A stretch of DNA of 38,771 bases from a virus. The notes beneath the pieces are model-generated. The model was not told where the DNA came from and did not search any database. It was given only the letters and a program-made list of their open reading frames with translations. The DNA lies in IMG/VR virus record IMGVR_UViG_3300006736_000020, positions 1 to 38,771 of that record; one strand, written 5' to 3'. Position 1 is the stretch's first letter; every line of letters begins with the position of its first letter. The position numbers and the translations under genes are program-made. Shown here piece by piece: positions 19,301 through 27,459 of this stretch.

Positions 19301-20192
19301 TGCGGTACGGGTGAGCTATGTTGACATCGAATACCCTCAAATAGTATTTCGGGGTCGTATGTATCCGTTTTATAAAGATGTATACGTTGATCCTGATGAT
19401 TTAGAGAAGAGTCTTAGTGGAGTTGATACTTTTGAAGAACTCGTAAAGAAAGTACGCTTCTCAAAACTGGTTGTTGAAGTTGAAGAATCAAACGACACGT
19501 CGGCTTCTATCGAGGTCAGTGATGATATCAAAACAAAGCGTGCTAGAACAAAAACAATGATTCCATATTCAAATCACGCCGCATCAGAAATTCTTAAAAT
19601 ATATTGTAGAATTATGCTTGGTCTAAATTTTGCAGAGTCTGCATTTTTAGGGACTGCCGAAGGAATTCAGATTCCGATCAATGATTACGCCGCAGATCTT
19701 GCCGGTGCCATGGCTGCTGGTTTGGAGACGATAGGCGAATTTTCTGAGGATTTAGCAGCGTCTGCAACGAGTGTTCTTTCGGAACTTTCTGTTATTGAAG
19801 ATGATGCATTTGTATCTGGCGAACTTGAGGCAGTTGATGAAGCGTTATTGACGAATCTAAGAGATGCATTTCAAACTCGCTTATTCAGCGCAGGGGTAAT
19901 GAGAAGCCGGGTAATGTCGGCAAAAATGTTTGATCGAATTTTTGCTTTAGCTGTAGATCCTGACGAATTTTATATTGTAGCCCCCGATGATACCGATGTA
20001 TCGGGTGTTACGACTCCGCAACTAATTTTGGATTTTTATCTTCAAAAAGGAATAATTGAAGAGACCGGAGAGGATGCTCCATTTCGTTATAAGCTTGCTC
20101 CGCGAACAACCGCAGAGGGTCGAATGGCATTTGGAAAGTTTTTCGTGTCAATAGTGTCTACGCCCACAAACCTAGATAGGACTTTTGAATAA
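16335..20192 (+). CDS. Very large unrecognised structural protein (1285 aa)
   Basis: It starts at an ATG overlapping the previous stop (TAATG) with only a distant GAGG, so translation is probably coupled. The N-terminal 50 residues are basic, Ser/Thr/Ala/Lys-rich and probably disordered. The rest is a mixture of helical and acidic stretches. No signal peptide, membrane span, catalytic motif or repeat unit stands out. It is the middle member of the four-gene coupled cassette, and its size suggests a scaffold of the baseplate or a neck/tail accessory, but this is inference from position only. I cannot name the family. Confidence 0.65.
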   Translation: MAITSKTVSAPKTSTSASKARVPASYSTGKAGSAPKVRGNIAKTIARSSKRMHQAAKITDQRPEILAMLDFKPLYATGGDLTLAGKMFKARVSERSQTLEAIRDMLTELEDTLPDEFTAATNQYASALAATEADIALLKLMILLREYATHSARFVDFKGEYEPPEELEVDLFGVNVASQIRNILGIKSSKNRNSFWKTAAPPFLQILSDIPLCSYAIIPSQMQKNKRTAGATEGVAKRFKSKIRERLPVLTTGFVVRDMVASYEFTKLSIGDEVDDDFLAICESALGSKFITSNIDQPFSGFKNLIGEDSWVKLRRSTYTESLLNTETKAKISEMLRTKKGIIGKSKTKLNRETIFLPLKATTSYGTSEYLTIEGLVDEAFSGPDPLNFDEFNETLGDFTQSMHDLETFGKTMFRLGEKADGYADPRDYALVADEMPFNLGPAAAVILDVWNRRFVSAFYSAAYSEIDEYLSPEHMMYNRMIAWLIIRDDYETAYGFVSALVSDYENGFLTASGLPEEIVLDEETNETEMSPTAYVLPGTSTPASLDTVGTRLGSKLSAMSDWFNEKSSYSPKIDTQKSYDDGYPYPKEGYNLANRMFGSAQNGDRRYVNPMFVGYLFFTENNRTVKGWRGIKIASAEIIDTIMEIMGALMSPLHEVEAVPDGDPIFPSLTESKSPYGSGSWSFCDPAYESMATEMWVPTIEAWHDLFARKTSRETRFRNANFKNHAKNIMRALAALMSNFDMVKIFSAGSGDPADIAEGGLGDLEWTSGTTRSYSTQVASIGLAASSTQSHEGVGHVSFFKNVRDSVDNLLASSWDDLEDIDYTEAEGVGASWANKRLNAMHKGMKEFLLESHENDVALELLYDFVGDYATRVDNYSAAVQGLVEGEDSALATFVESIRETGDAGIDLLQNLSPNQLALKQIALAEERGDEDNAFLPTLAILTKSEIKAVRLLARETKAVAPEGDNAKIILVGLPAGMFETLDIDNDFAVRVSYVDIEYPQIVFRGRMYPFYKDVYVDPDDLEKSLSGVDTFEELVKKVRFSKLVVEVEESNDTSASIEVSDDIKTKRARTKTMIPYSNHAASEILKIYCRIMLGLNFAESAFLGTAEGIQIPINDYAADLAGAMAAGLETIGEFSEDLAASATSVLSELSVIEDDAFVSGELEAVDEALLTNLRDAFQTRLFSAGVMRSRVMSAKMFDRIFALAVDPDEFYIVAPDDTDVSGVTTPQLILDFYLQKGIIEETGEDAPFRYKLAPRTTAEGRMAFGKFFVSIVSTPTNLDRTFE

Positions 20193-21943
20193 TGGCAACT
20201 TCCGAAGAGCCCGGACAACTGTTAAGTTATCAATCGATTTCTACACCGATTTTTGATGTTCCTGAGCCTGAAGATCTGGACGGGAAGTTTGTGTACAATT
20301 ATTTTTTGGCCGATGAGCGTGTTTCCACTAACACGTCAAGTAGCTTGGAGGCATTTAATCGTCATAATAAAGCATACGCTCGAGAAGTGCATCTCTCTTT
20401 TACACCTTTAGCATCTATTATTCCACCCGAAGCAGAGCTTTCCCAAATTCAAATGAGCGATAGGCAAAAAGAAGTAATGCTTGGCAAGAATATCAGTAAG
20501 ATAATTAAAGAAACCGAATTTATGAATTCTGCGTTTTTGGCTCTTCAAATGCAAGATTCTACCGTCACCGAACGATTGATGGCAAACGTAGAAGCACAAC
20601 TTCTACAGAGAAAAATTGACGCTCAAGCACTGTCGCCGACGGAAACACTTTTAAAATATAGTTCAGCCACCTCAGAGAACGTCGACGGTCAAGCTCTTTT
20701 AGAAAGCATAGATCTCGATGATGGCAACGAATATATTTCGATTGATCCTACTACTGGTGAGCCATTTGCTGTGAGTAAGGCCGGAGCGGTAAATTCGTTA
20801 ACGTTTAACGTTGTAATGGCTCAAAAATTTGCTGGCGATATTGTTTCTGCGGCTGTAATGACACCAATGGGGCCTGCAGAAAATATGCTTCGTGGAGTAA
20901 CCGAAAAAATTATTGAACAGCAAATAAAAGCACGAGAATTTATTAACAGTAGAGTAGTGAGAGTTGCAAATTATCAATTTGCCGTGAGACCAATTGCATT
21001 TGAGAAAATCGACACCGATGATGTATTTTTGGGGGGCAATACGATTATGGGTTATAGAATTAGGAAATCACTCGTTCAAAATGGGACAAATAAGTTTATT
21101 AATGATTTCTTTGTGGCAAATACCTCTGCTACATCATTTGTTGATCGAGATGTTTTGTATGGTGTGAAATATGAATACGCCATTTCAGTTGTTTATCTTG
21201 TTAGGTTTTTTGCGTATAAAAAACGAAGTGTTGTGGAAATGGATTTGCTTGTGGAATCGCGAGAATCTCCGTCGATTACGGTGACTTGTGTCGAGGCAGT
21301 TCCTCCATTGGCACCTGACGGATTAGATTTTTATCTCTTACAGGGTGGGCGATTGGTATTAGAGTGGGAGATGCCATATAATCCGTCGGAAGACATCAAG
21401 AGATTTCAAATATTCGTTCGATCATCAATTAATGAACCTTTCAGATTGGTGAAACAACTGGATTTTGACAACAGTGTTGTTCAAACATCTCGTAGCGAAA
21501 ATATTCCAGATTTTGCAAATATCGTTTATGACAGACCAAAGATGTCTTACGTGGACGAAAAATTTTCTATTGAAAATAAATATATTTACGCTATTTGTGC
21601 CGTAGATGCGCACGATTTGGGTTCTGGTTATAGTGAACAATTTCAAGTAAGTTTTGACATGTTTGATGGAAAACTCAAAATTGAGTTTGTTGCAAGAAAA
21701 GACGCACCCAAGCCATATCCAAACTTTACACTAGTGACACCCTTGACACAGGACAGCATCAAAGATTCGTCACATTCATCGGTATCGTGTTATTTCGATC
21801 CGGAATATTTAAAGGTTATAGATTCAACAGGAGAAGATATGCAGCATTTGGCTTCTGCTGTTGAGAAGGCTAGTTACAAGCTGCAATTATTGCACTTAAA
21901 TTTTCAGCAAAGTGCAGTGGTGGATATAATTGTCACCGATTGA
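20192..21943 (+). CDS. Structural protein with fibronectin-III-like segment (583 aa)
   Basis: Last member of the coupled cassette, starting at an ATG in a TAATG overlap. Residues about 369-495 form a fibronectin-III-like unit: PPLAPDGLDFYLLQGGRLVL opening, EWEMPYNPSEDIKRFQIFVR middle, and IYAICAVDAHDLGSGYSEQF closing, the usual pattern of strands B to G. The N-terminal half is helical with a stretch about residues 85-150 rich in Gln/Glu/Lys. A second FN3-like gene (13915) lies two genes upstream. A tail-periphery role is inferred; a family name is not possible from sequence alone. A 60-base gap with a small palindrome follows. Confidence 0.72.
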   Translation: MATSEEPGQLLSYQSISTPIFDVPEPEDLDGKFVYNYFLADERVSTNTSSSLEAFNRHNKAYAREVHLSFTPLASIIPPEAELSQIQMSDRQKEVMLGKNISKIIKETEFMNSAFLALQMQDSTVTERLMANVEAQLLQRKIDAQALSPTETLLKYSSATSENVDGQALLESIDLDDGNEYISIDPTTGEPFAVSKAGAVNSLTFNVVMAQKFAGDIVSAAVMTPMGPAENMLRGVTEKIIEQQIKAREFINSRVVRVANYQFAVRPIAFEKIDTDDVFLGGNTIMGYRIRKSLVQNGTNKFINDFFVANTSATSFVDRDVLYGVKYEYAISVVYLVRFFAYKKRSVVEMDLLVESRESPSITVTCVEAVPPLAPDGLDFYLLQGGRLVLEWEMPYNPSEDIKRFQIFVRSSINEPFRLVKQLDFDNSVVQTSRSENIPDFANIVYDRPKMSYVDEKFSIENKYIYAICAVDAHDLGSGYSEQFQVSFDMFDGKLKIEFVARKDAPKPYPNFTLVTPLTQDSIKDSSHSSVSCYFDPEYLKVIDSTGEDMQHLASAVEKASYKLQLLHLNFQQSAVVDIIVTD

Positions 21944-21975
21944 TATGCTTCCATTATTTACTGAAAATAAAATGT

Positions 21976-21991
21976 ACCTATATTTATAGGT
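21976..21991. repeat. AT-rich perfect palindrome in intergenic gap
   Basis: ACCTATA and TATAGGT flank a two-base TT centre, a perfect 7-bp inverted repeat 13 bases before the 22004 start. It is too weak and lacks a T run for termination. It may affect ribosome access or be a protein site. Confidence 0.45.
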
Positions 21992-22003
21992 GAAGAGGTT
22001 AAA

Positions 22004-22726
22004 GTGGGTTTCTTAGATCATTCAACTAATAATATCATTGTCGATGCCGTGTTAACAGATAAAGGCCGACAGCTTTTGGCGAGAAATGATGGCTCATTTC
22101 AGATTACAAGGTTTTCATTTGGCGATGATGAAGTTGATTACCAAATTATTAGACAGTTTGGCAGAACTGTCGGAAAAGAAAAAATAGAAAAAAATACTCC
22201 TGTTTTTGAGGCTCAAACAAATAGTGACTTGGGTTTAAAAAATAGAATGATCAGCGTTGCAAATCCATATTTGACAGTCCTGCCTACGCTGGCTGCTTCT
22301 TTTGTAAATGGCGCTTCTACGCTTGTGAGAGGATCATCCCCGACACAAGCCGACGTTCAGGTTGTTCAATCTAACGAAAATAATACCAGCATTGATGTCG
22401 ATCTTCGCGATTCCAGCTTTTTGGTTCAATATGATAATAGATTTTTGTCTGTAACAGGTTACGAGAACAACGTTTCGACTCCGTCAACAGGACAAAATTA
22501 TATTAGCACAGTACGCGTGCGCCAGACAGCCACAAATTCCGATGGGAGCAATGGCTCAATTGCAACGTTTAGGGTAGCAATCAGATCTTTTTCGGATTCG
22601 TATTATAGCTATTATTCAACGTCAGCAAATTCAGGTGTGATTAGAACGTTTTTAACTATCACCGGAACTGCAAGCGGCGCACTTGTCACCCAGCAGCTTG
22701 ATATTAACAAGAATAGTAGTACATGA
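22004..22726 (+). CDS. Virion structural protein (240 aa), GFLDxSTNN...TDKGR family
   Basis: GTG start at 22004 with GAAGAGG upstream. The N-terminus (GFLDHSTNNIIVDAVLTDKG, then LARNDGSFQITRFSFGDDEV and DYQIIRQFGRTVGKEKIEKN) is, from memory, a well-conserved block in structural proteins of marine T4-like phages, of unknown exact function. The second half is a beta-rich Ser/Thr domain. The head block parallels the start of the 13007 product, so the two may be paralogues that dock in the same place on the tail. It is followed 11 bases later by the 22738 gene. Confidence 0.75.
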   Translation: MGFLDHSTNNIIVDAVLTDKGRQLLARNDGSFQITRFSFGDDEVDYQIIRQFGRTVGKEKIEKNTPVFEAQTNSDLGLKNRMISVANPYLTVLPTLAASFVNGASTLVRGSSPTQADVQVVQSNENNTSIDVDLRDSSFLVQYDNRFLSVTGYENNVSTPSTGQNYISTVRVRQTATNSDGSNGSIATFRVAIRSFSDSYYSYYSTSANSGVIRTFLTITGTASGALVTQQLDINKNSST

Positions 22727-22737
22727 GGTTTTTATAA

Positions 22738-24069
22738 ATGGCCACTTTTAAGACAATTGGTGCCGATGACATTCAAACATCTACGAGTGTTTTAAGTCAA
22801 TTGGTTGATGTGATTCAGGAAGACATATCAGGTTCTTCCACCCGTAGAAAATTTCAGGTTTTTGTTACGGGTGGAGTGGGACCAGGCGTTACATCGTCAC
22901 TGTTTCAAACTGTTTACGATCAAGATTTCACTCTCCAGACGAGCAATGCGGTCTTGGACATGACCGTTGGGCTTTATGAGTCTGGAAGTACCGTGATAAA
23001 TTGTCAAACCGGTATTGATTCCAATGGTAAATTGCTGTTTCCGTCGCAGTCATTGATGATGCGTGAAAAAATCGAAAACTATAAACAATTTGCGCAGCTG
23101 CTCCTTGGTGATGCTAATGGAACATTCTACGCACCTGGAGTCAATGCTTACGATTCTGCGGCCAGCGCCACCGGTGTTAGCACTGGATCAGCGGGTGATC
23201 GTATCGAAGAAGCAATGTTTGTTAACTTTAAACGCTTGTTTGCTCGTGACGAAATTAGAAAAGAGACGTTTGCAGTCAGGATGTTTTCCTCCGCGTCTCT
23301 GGACGGAAGCAAGGTCGATGCGATCAAGGGTGTGGTGGATGGAACCATTGCTAATGCATTTACCGGAACAAATGTCGCTCGTCCCACCACATCTGGAAGT
23401 GTTATCTATGCCGACGTCGGTGCATCAGCAACACAGTTGAAGTATTTTGGTGGCGATGTTGGATTTATTAAAAATACCGCCGACACATCTAAAGCCGTGG
23501 GCTTAATGTGGTACGATTATGGCGTGGGCGTTTTTGATATGGGTAAAGTATTTTGTATCGATCAACACATGTCTGGTGTTATTGCTGCAATGAATGCTAC
23601 TGCATATTTGGGTACTGACGTCGCTCCCGGTGAGGCAATGCTCGGTGGGGGCTCCGGACCAATACCCACCGATCTTTGCGATAATGTAAGTGGATCGTTT
23701 ATTCCTGACATGATGGTATCCGCGTCAATTGATAATATTGTTGACCACCTCGCGTCTACTCGGTTTGGAACCGGTTCATTTACGGCAACCACGTTTCAAA
23801 ATGTAACCAACATTAACTCAACGTTGCTTTTTTGTAGGGCGACGGCTGACGAATTTAATTATTCATCCAATCCCACCTTTAGGGACGCAACTGGAGAGGT
23901 TATTGTAATTGAGCCTGGAGATGATACTGGCCAGCGTTCGTTTACGTTTGTGACGACAGTCGGGATGTATAACAGCAACAATGAACTCTTGGCAGTTGCC
24001 AAGCTTTCCCGACCGGTTGAGAAAAACGACGAGAAAGATTTAACGGTTCGGGTGAGATTAGACTTCTAG
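22738..24069 (+). CDS. Virion structural protein (443 aa)
   Basis: ATG at 22738, ribosome site GAGG overlapping the previous stop. The N-terminal block MATFKTIGADDIQTSTSVL, followed by LVDVIQEDISGSSTRRKFQV and SLFQTVYDQDFTLQTSNA, is a pattern I recall from conserved structural proteins of marine T4-like phages with unresolved role. The C-terminus, about residues 370-443 (FNYSSNPTF, then TTVGMYNSNNELLAVAKLSR and VRVRLDF), is matched in layout by the end of the next gene. It is not a recognisable tail sheath or tube. Tail or baseplate component by context. Confidence 0.78.
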   Translation: MATFKTIGADDIQTSTSVLSQLVDVIQEDISGSSTRRKFQVFVTGGVGPGVTSSLFQTVYDQDFTLQTSNAVLDMTVGLYESGSTVINCQTGIDSNGKLLFPSQSLMMREKIENYKQFAQLLLGDANGTFYAPGVNAYDSAASATGVSTGSAGDRIEEAMFVNFKRLFARDEIRKETFAVRMFSSASLDGSKVDAIKGVVDGTIANAFTGTNVARPTTSGSVIYADVGASATQLKYFGGDVGFIKNTADTSKAVGLMWYDYGVGVFDMGKVFCIDQHMSGVIAAMNATAYLGTDVAPGEAMLGGGSGPIPTDLCDNVSGSFIPDMMVSASIDNIVDHLASTRFGTGSFTATTFQNVTNINSTLLFCRATADEFNYSSNPTFRDATGEVIVIEPGDDTGQRSFTFVTTVGMYNSNNELLAVAKLSRPVEKNDEKDLTVRVRLDF

Positions 24070-24086
24070 GATTGGTGTGATGTTCC

Positions 24087-26897
24087 ATGTCATTTATACG
24101 AATTACGAAAGCAAATATCGACACGTCAGTGTTGGAGCTCCACCCAAGTCGTAGCTTTAGCTCTTCTTCGATAGGCGGAGTAACAGGTAGTGTTAGGGTA
24201 ATAGCCCAATCGTCTCCGTTTTTTAAAGAAACGTCAAAGAATGGTCCTTTTGTTGAGGCTCCAGTTGATGCTTCCTCTATTGAAGAATTTCGGGACGCGG
24301 CATTTGGTGGTATTTACAGTGTTGATGCAATAGCAGCGACGGGTTCTGCGTCTGGCTCTTGGGCAGGCAACGCAACAGATCCTCTGGCTGATGGATTAAC
24401 TCTTACATTTCTCGATACTGCCGGTAATCTTTTTTCTGCAGTTACTGATACGGCCGTCGCGTATGGTAGCAGCACTGCCACCGTGATTGGAGTTGATCCC
24501 GGCACAGGAGTTACCGTCGGGTCTGATCTCGTAACTGCAGTTAAAAATTCTATAACACAGGCAAAACTTTATGGTGTTACGGCAACCTCCCACAACACCG
24601 ATTCTGGCAATAATGATAAATTGCAGGTAGAAACTCCCACAGCGGATGGCACAGGTTACACACTGCTTTTAACGGCTTCCGATATTGGTTACGCCGGCAA
24701 TCAGCCGCTCACCGGGACGTTGGTGGATTTAGCAAGTGCCGATCCTCCTCGTCTAACGGTTAAGGGCCTTGCCGGTGGTACCGGCGCAAATTTATCATCT
24801 GTCTTTGAGGGATATCTGACAAAGGTCAATGATGCTTCTCAAGCTGCTCGTCAAACCAAGTATGTCGAGGTTCTTCGTTTCATTCCGACTAACACATTTA
24901 CCAGCGATACAATTAGAAAGAACGTGTTCCGCAAAGTCTTGATGCCACAATATAAAACGGGTTATCCGGATCTTGAGTGGGCATTCATGAACAATCAAAG
25001 TTTTCACTTTGTTAGTTCGTCGGCATTTCCATCTGCGAGCGTTCTTATTTATCCTGATCCTCTCGACACGTATTTGGTCATGTCTGGATTGACACTTTCG
25101 TGTAACGTTAAATTGAGTCGGACAATAAGTGGATCACATCCATATACCGCAGGTACCACGATATTTAGATCCTCATCGTATGCATTGTCTGTGGTGACTG
25201 GCTCACAACGAGATCCTACGGGTAAGGTGACTGGTTTCCGTTTATTGCTCCAGCTTACAGGAGCATGTGATACTCCGGCACAGAACGTATCACTTACTTC
25301 TCTTCCTCCTTATACCTTTTTAAGTTCTGACAACGTTTTGAAATATAATCATTGGCACAATATTTGTGCTGCTTGGGGATCGGAACACAATTCGGGAACC
25401 GGCTCATTTTATATTGATGGAGTTAAAGATGCAGATGCCGAGTTTTGGGTCAGCACCGCATCCATCAATACATCTCCCGATGATTTTAATTCAGTTTTTA
25501 TTGGGGCCCATTATAATTCTTCCAGCTTGGCAATGAATGGTTATTTTAATTCTGCCGTTGCCGCAGTTGAGGGAATTTACGATGGAGGCGGACCCACGGT
25601 AGAGCCGCTGCCTGAAGCTTTAAAAGCTTCAAGATTCAATGGCGAAATTAACGATATCCGGATTTTTAGTGAAAGAATTTCTGATGATCGAATACTGACG
25701 GGTTCTATGTTTGGTTTAACCGAACTCCCTCAAGGTTTGGTTTTTTATGTTCCCGGATTTTTTGTAAAAGAGAGTCCCAAGCGGGAAGTTCTATTAACAC
25801 CGTTTCAGGCGACAACTGAAGCAACAGAGGAACCGTTCAACGTAAAACTTGCTTATGGTGTGAGGGGTCGAGATATTAATTTGCAAAATTATGTTCGTGA
25901 ATTCGTCCAAAAGAAACATCCTCGTCTTTATTATCTTACCGCCTCCACGATAGATATTTCCACAGAAACATATACGGCAAATTCTTTCTTGCTTGATATC
26001 GGTGCTAACCATAAGATGCACCGTGCGCGTGAAATGTTTATATTACCGGCAGATAATGGTAAATTCATTCCTGGATGGAACCTGTTGTCAAGTGGAACCG
26101 TTGCACAACGTCCAGCTTCTGGATCTGCGATGTCGTCATTTGTTAATGATTTGGGAAATTTGAATCTTTCCATCGTGACCCTCAACGACTTGATGCCCAC
26201 GTCGTCAATTTTTGAAGGCTTGACACAAGCAAACAGCGATGGTACTGACAATACGGCCAATAGTGGTATTTTGCAGGAAATTATGGGTTCTAGTCCGGAG
26301 TCAGCCGGTGTAGATCCTGGGTCGGGTTACACAATTTTGCAACGAACCCGTGATAATTCATCAAATGCTGTCGTTATTTTTGATGCCTGTAACTTGTTTT
26401 ATGGTAAAAGAATGATGCCGGGATCTATAAGAATTCACGATAGTAATTTGTCTGGCACGGCCGATACGCTTAATATGACAATTTTAGACAATGATCGAGG
26501 GACCCTTTATCGAGCAGACGCAGATTCGGTACATGCAACGTGGTGTGCAATTGGTTATACGATTTACGAAGAAGGGCTATCGGTTATAATGAATCCCAAT
26601 ATTCCATTTTTTGGAAGAGAGCAATTTTCTTTCATTATGCAGGGTGAGCAGAATATTCATATTCTTGAAGTTGTTACCCCCGCTTTGCAGGGGATGTTAA
26701 ATTCCAGTTCTAATCCGTCATTTATTGCAGGTACTCGAGACAACTACGCGTCAAGCTTCGAAGGTACGGCATTTGGAATTTCATCAATTCAATTCCATGA
26801 TAACAATATGAACGTTATAGCCCGAACAACGCTCGCTCAGCCTATACTCAAGACAGAATTTGATAAATATATGTTTAGGGTGAAATTTGATTTCTGA
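24087..26897 (+). CDS. LamG-like virion structural protein (936 aa)
   Basis: ATG at 24087 with a weak GGTG site; a nearby ATG at 24080 is out of frame. Residues about 99-233 hold a variant of the beta module seen in the 3 and 1607 genes (GLTLTF, GYAGNQ, GLAGGTG). Residues about 331-545 look like a LamG jelly roll: NHWHNICAAWGSEHN, SFYIDGVKD, VFIGAHY and FNGEINDIRIFSERISDDRI. The C-terminal 65 residues (SSNPSF, ISSIQFHDNNMNVIARTTLA, VKFDF) parallel the end of the 22738 product. Thus a mosaic adhesin or tail protein. It overlaps the resolvase start by 11 bases, joining the structural and DNA-metabolism blocks. Confidence 0.82.
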   Translation: MSFIRITKANIDTSVLELHPSRSFSSSSIGGVTGSVRVIAQSSPFFKETSKNGPFVEAPVDASSIEEFRDAAFGGIYSVDAIAATGSASGSWAGNATDPLADGLTLTFLDTAGNLFSAVTDTAVAYGSSTATVIGVDPGTGVTVGSDLVTAVKNSITQAKLYGVTATSHNTDSGNNDKLQVETPTADGTGYTLLLTASDIGYAGNQPLTGTLVDLASADPPRLTVKGLAGGTGANLSSVFEGYLTKVNDASQAARQTKYVEVLRFIPTNTFTSDTIRKNVFRKVLMPQYKTGYPDLEWAFMNNQSFHFVSSSAFPSASVLIYPDPLDTYLVMSGLTLSCNVKLSRTISGSHPYTAGTTIFRSSSYALSVVTGSQRDPTGKVTGFRLLLQLTGACDTPAQNVSLTSLPPYTFLSSDNVLKYNHWHNICAAWGSEHNSGTGSFYIDGVKDADAEFWVSTASINTSPDDFNSVFIGAHYNSSSLAMNGYFNSAVAAVEGIYDGGGPTVEPLPEALKASRFNGEINDIRIFSERISDDRILTGSMFGLTELPQGLVFYVPGFFVKESPKREVLLTPFQATTEATEEPFNVKLAYGVRGRDINLQNYVREFVQKKHPRLYYLTASTIDISTETYTANSFLLDIGANHKMHRAREMFILPADNGKFIPGWNLLSSGTVAQRPASGSAMSSFVNDLGNLNLSIVTLNDLMPTSSIFEGLTQANSDGTDNTANSGILQEIMGSSPESAGVDPGSGYTILQRTRDNSSNAVVIFDACNLFYGKRMMPGSIRIHDSNLSGTADTLNMTILDNDRGTLYRADADSVHATWCAIGYTIYEEGLSVIMNPNIPFFGREQFSFIMQGEQNIHILEVVTPALQGMLNSSSNPSFIAGTRDNYASSFEGTAFGISSIQFHDNNMNVIARTTLAQPILKTEFDKYMFRVKFDF

Positions 26898-27459
26898 GTA
26901 TGTGATAGGACTCGACATCTCCACGAGCTGTACAGGAATTGCAATAATTTCGACTAATGGTAAATTAGTGGATATGTTGACACATGTTCCTGAGGGTTCC
27001 ACACTGGTAGAGAAAGCTACTCATTTTAAAGAAATACTTGTTGATGAAATTGCCAAACAATACGCCGCGGATCCCACAGCAATATTCATTGAACAAAATC
27101 TCCAAAAGTTTCGACGCGGCTTTTCAAGCGCGCATGTGATTAACAAGCTTGCTCGTTATAATGGAATGTGTAGCTTGGTGGTTTATGAAGTTTTCGGTAT
27201 ACAGCCTGTTTACGTTAATGTGAATGAAGCTAGAAAAAAGCTTGGCATAAAAGTTAAGCGTGGCGAAAATGTCAAGGAAAAAGTGTTTGAATGGGCAAAA
27301 AATTCCACAGATTATGTATGGCCAACAAAAATATTGAAAGGAGGCCCCCGACGAGGGCTTGAAATTCTGCATCCTGGGTGTTATGATATGGCAGACGCTC
27401 TAGTTACGGCAACTGCTGGTCTCAGGATAGAGGATGACGCAAGAAGAGAGAGTACTTGA
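26887..27459 (+). CDS. RuvC-like Holliday-junction resolvase
   Basis: The 190-aa product shows the RNase H fold of RuvC-type resolvases: GLDISTSCTGIAII with Asp10 on the first strand, IFIEQN with Glu69, and a C-terminal YDMADALVTA with Asp167/Asp170 as the likely metal-binding acids. A TTG at 26887 preceded by AGGGTGA is the chosen start; GTG at 26902 is an alternative that keeps all motifs. RuvC-type enzymes cut four-way DNA junctions; here it probably debranches replicating phage DNA before packaging, the role taken in T4 by endonuclease VII, which has a different fold. It overlaps the primase gene by 26 bases. Confidence 0.85.
   Translation: MISEYVIGLDISTSCTGIAIISTNGKLVDMLTHVPEGSTLVEKATHFKEILVDEIAKQYAADPTAIFIEQNLQKFRRGFSSAHVINKLARYNGMCSLVVYEVFGIQPVYVNVNEARKKLGIKVKRGENVKEKVFEWAKNSTDYVWPTKILKGGPRRGLEILHPGCYDMADALVTATAGLRIEDDARREST

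Noticed and set aside
21976-21991. The palindrome reads TATAAATA on the minus strand, the T4 late-promoter core.
   Set aside because: It would point away from all genes, and the sequence is a symmetric palindrome, so the match is likely chance.
22730-22742. TATAAATG around the 22738 start resembles a late promoter.
   Set aside because: It contains the start codon itself, so a transcript would begin inside the gene.
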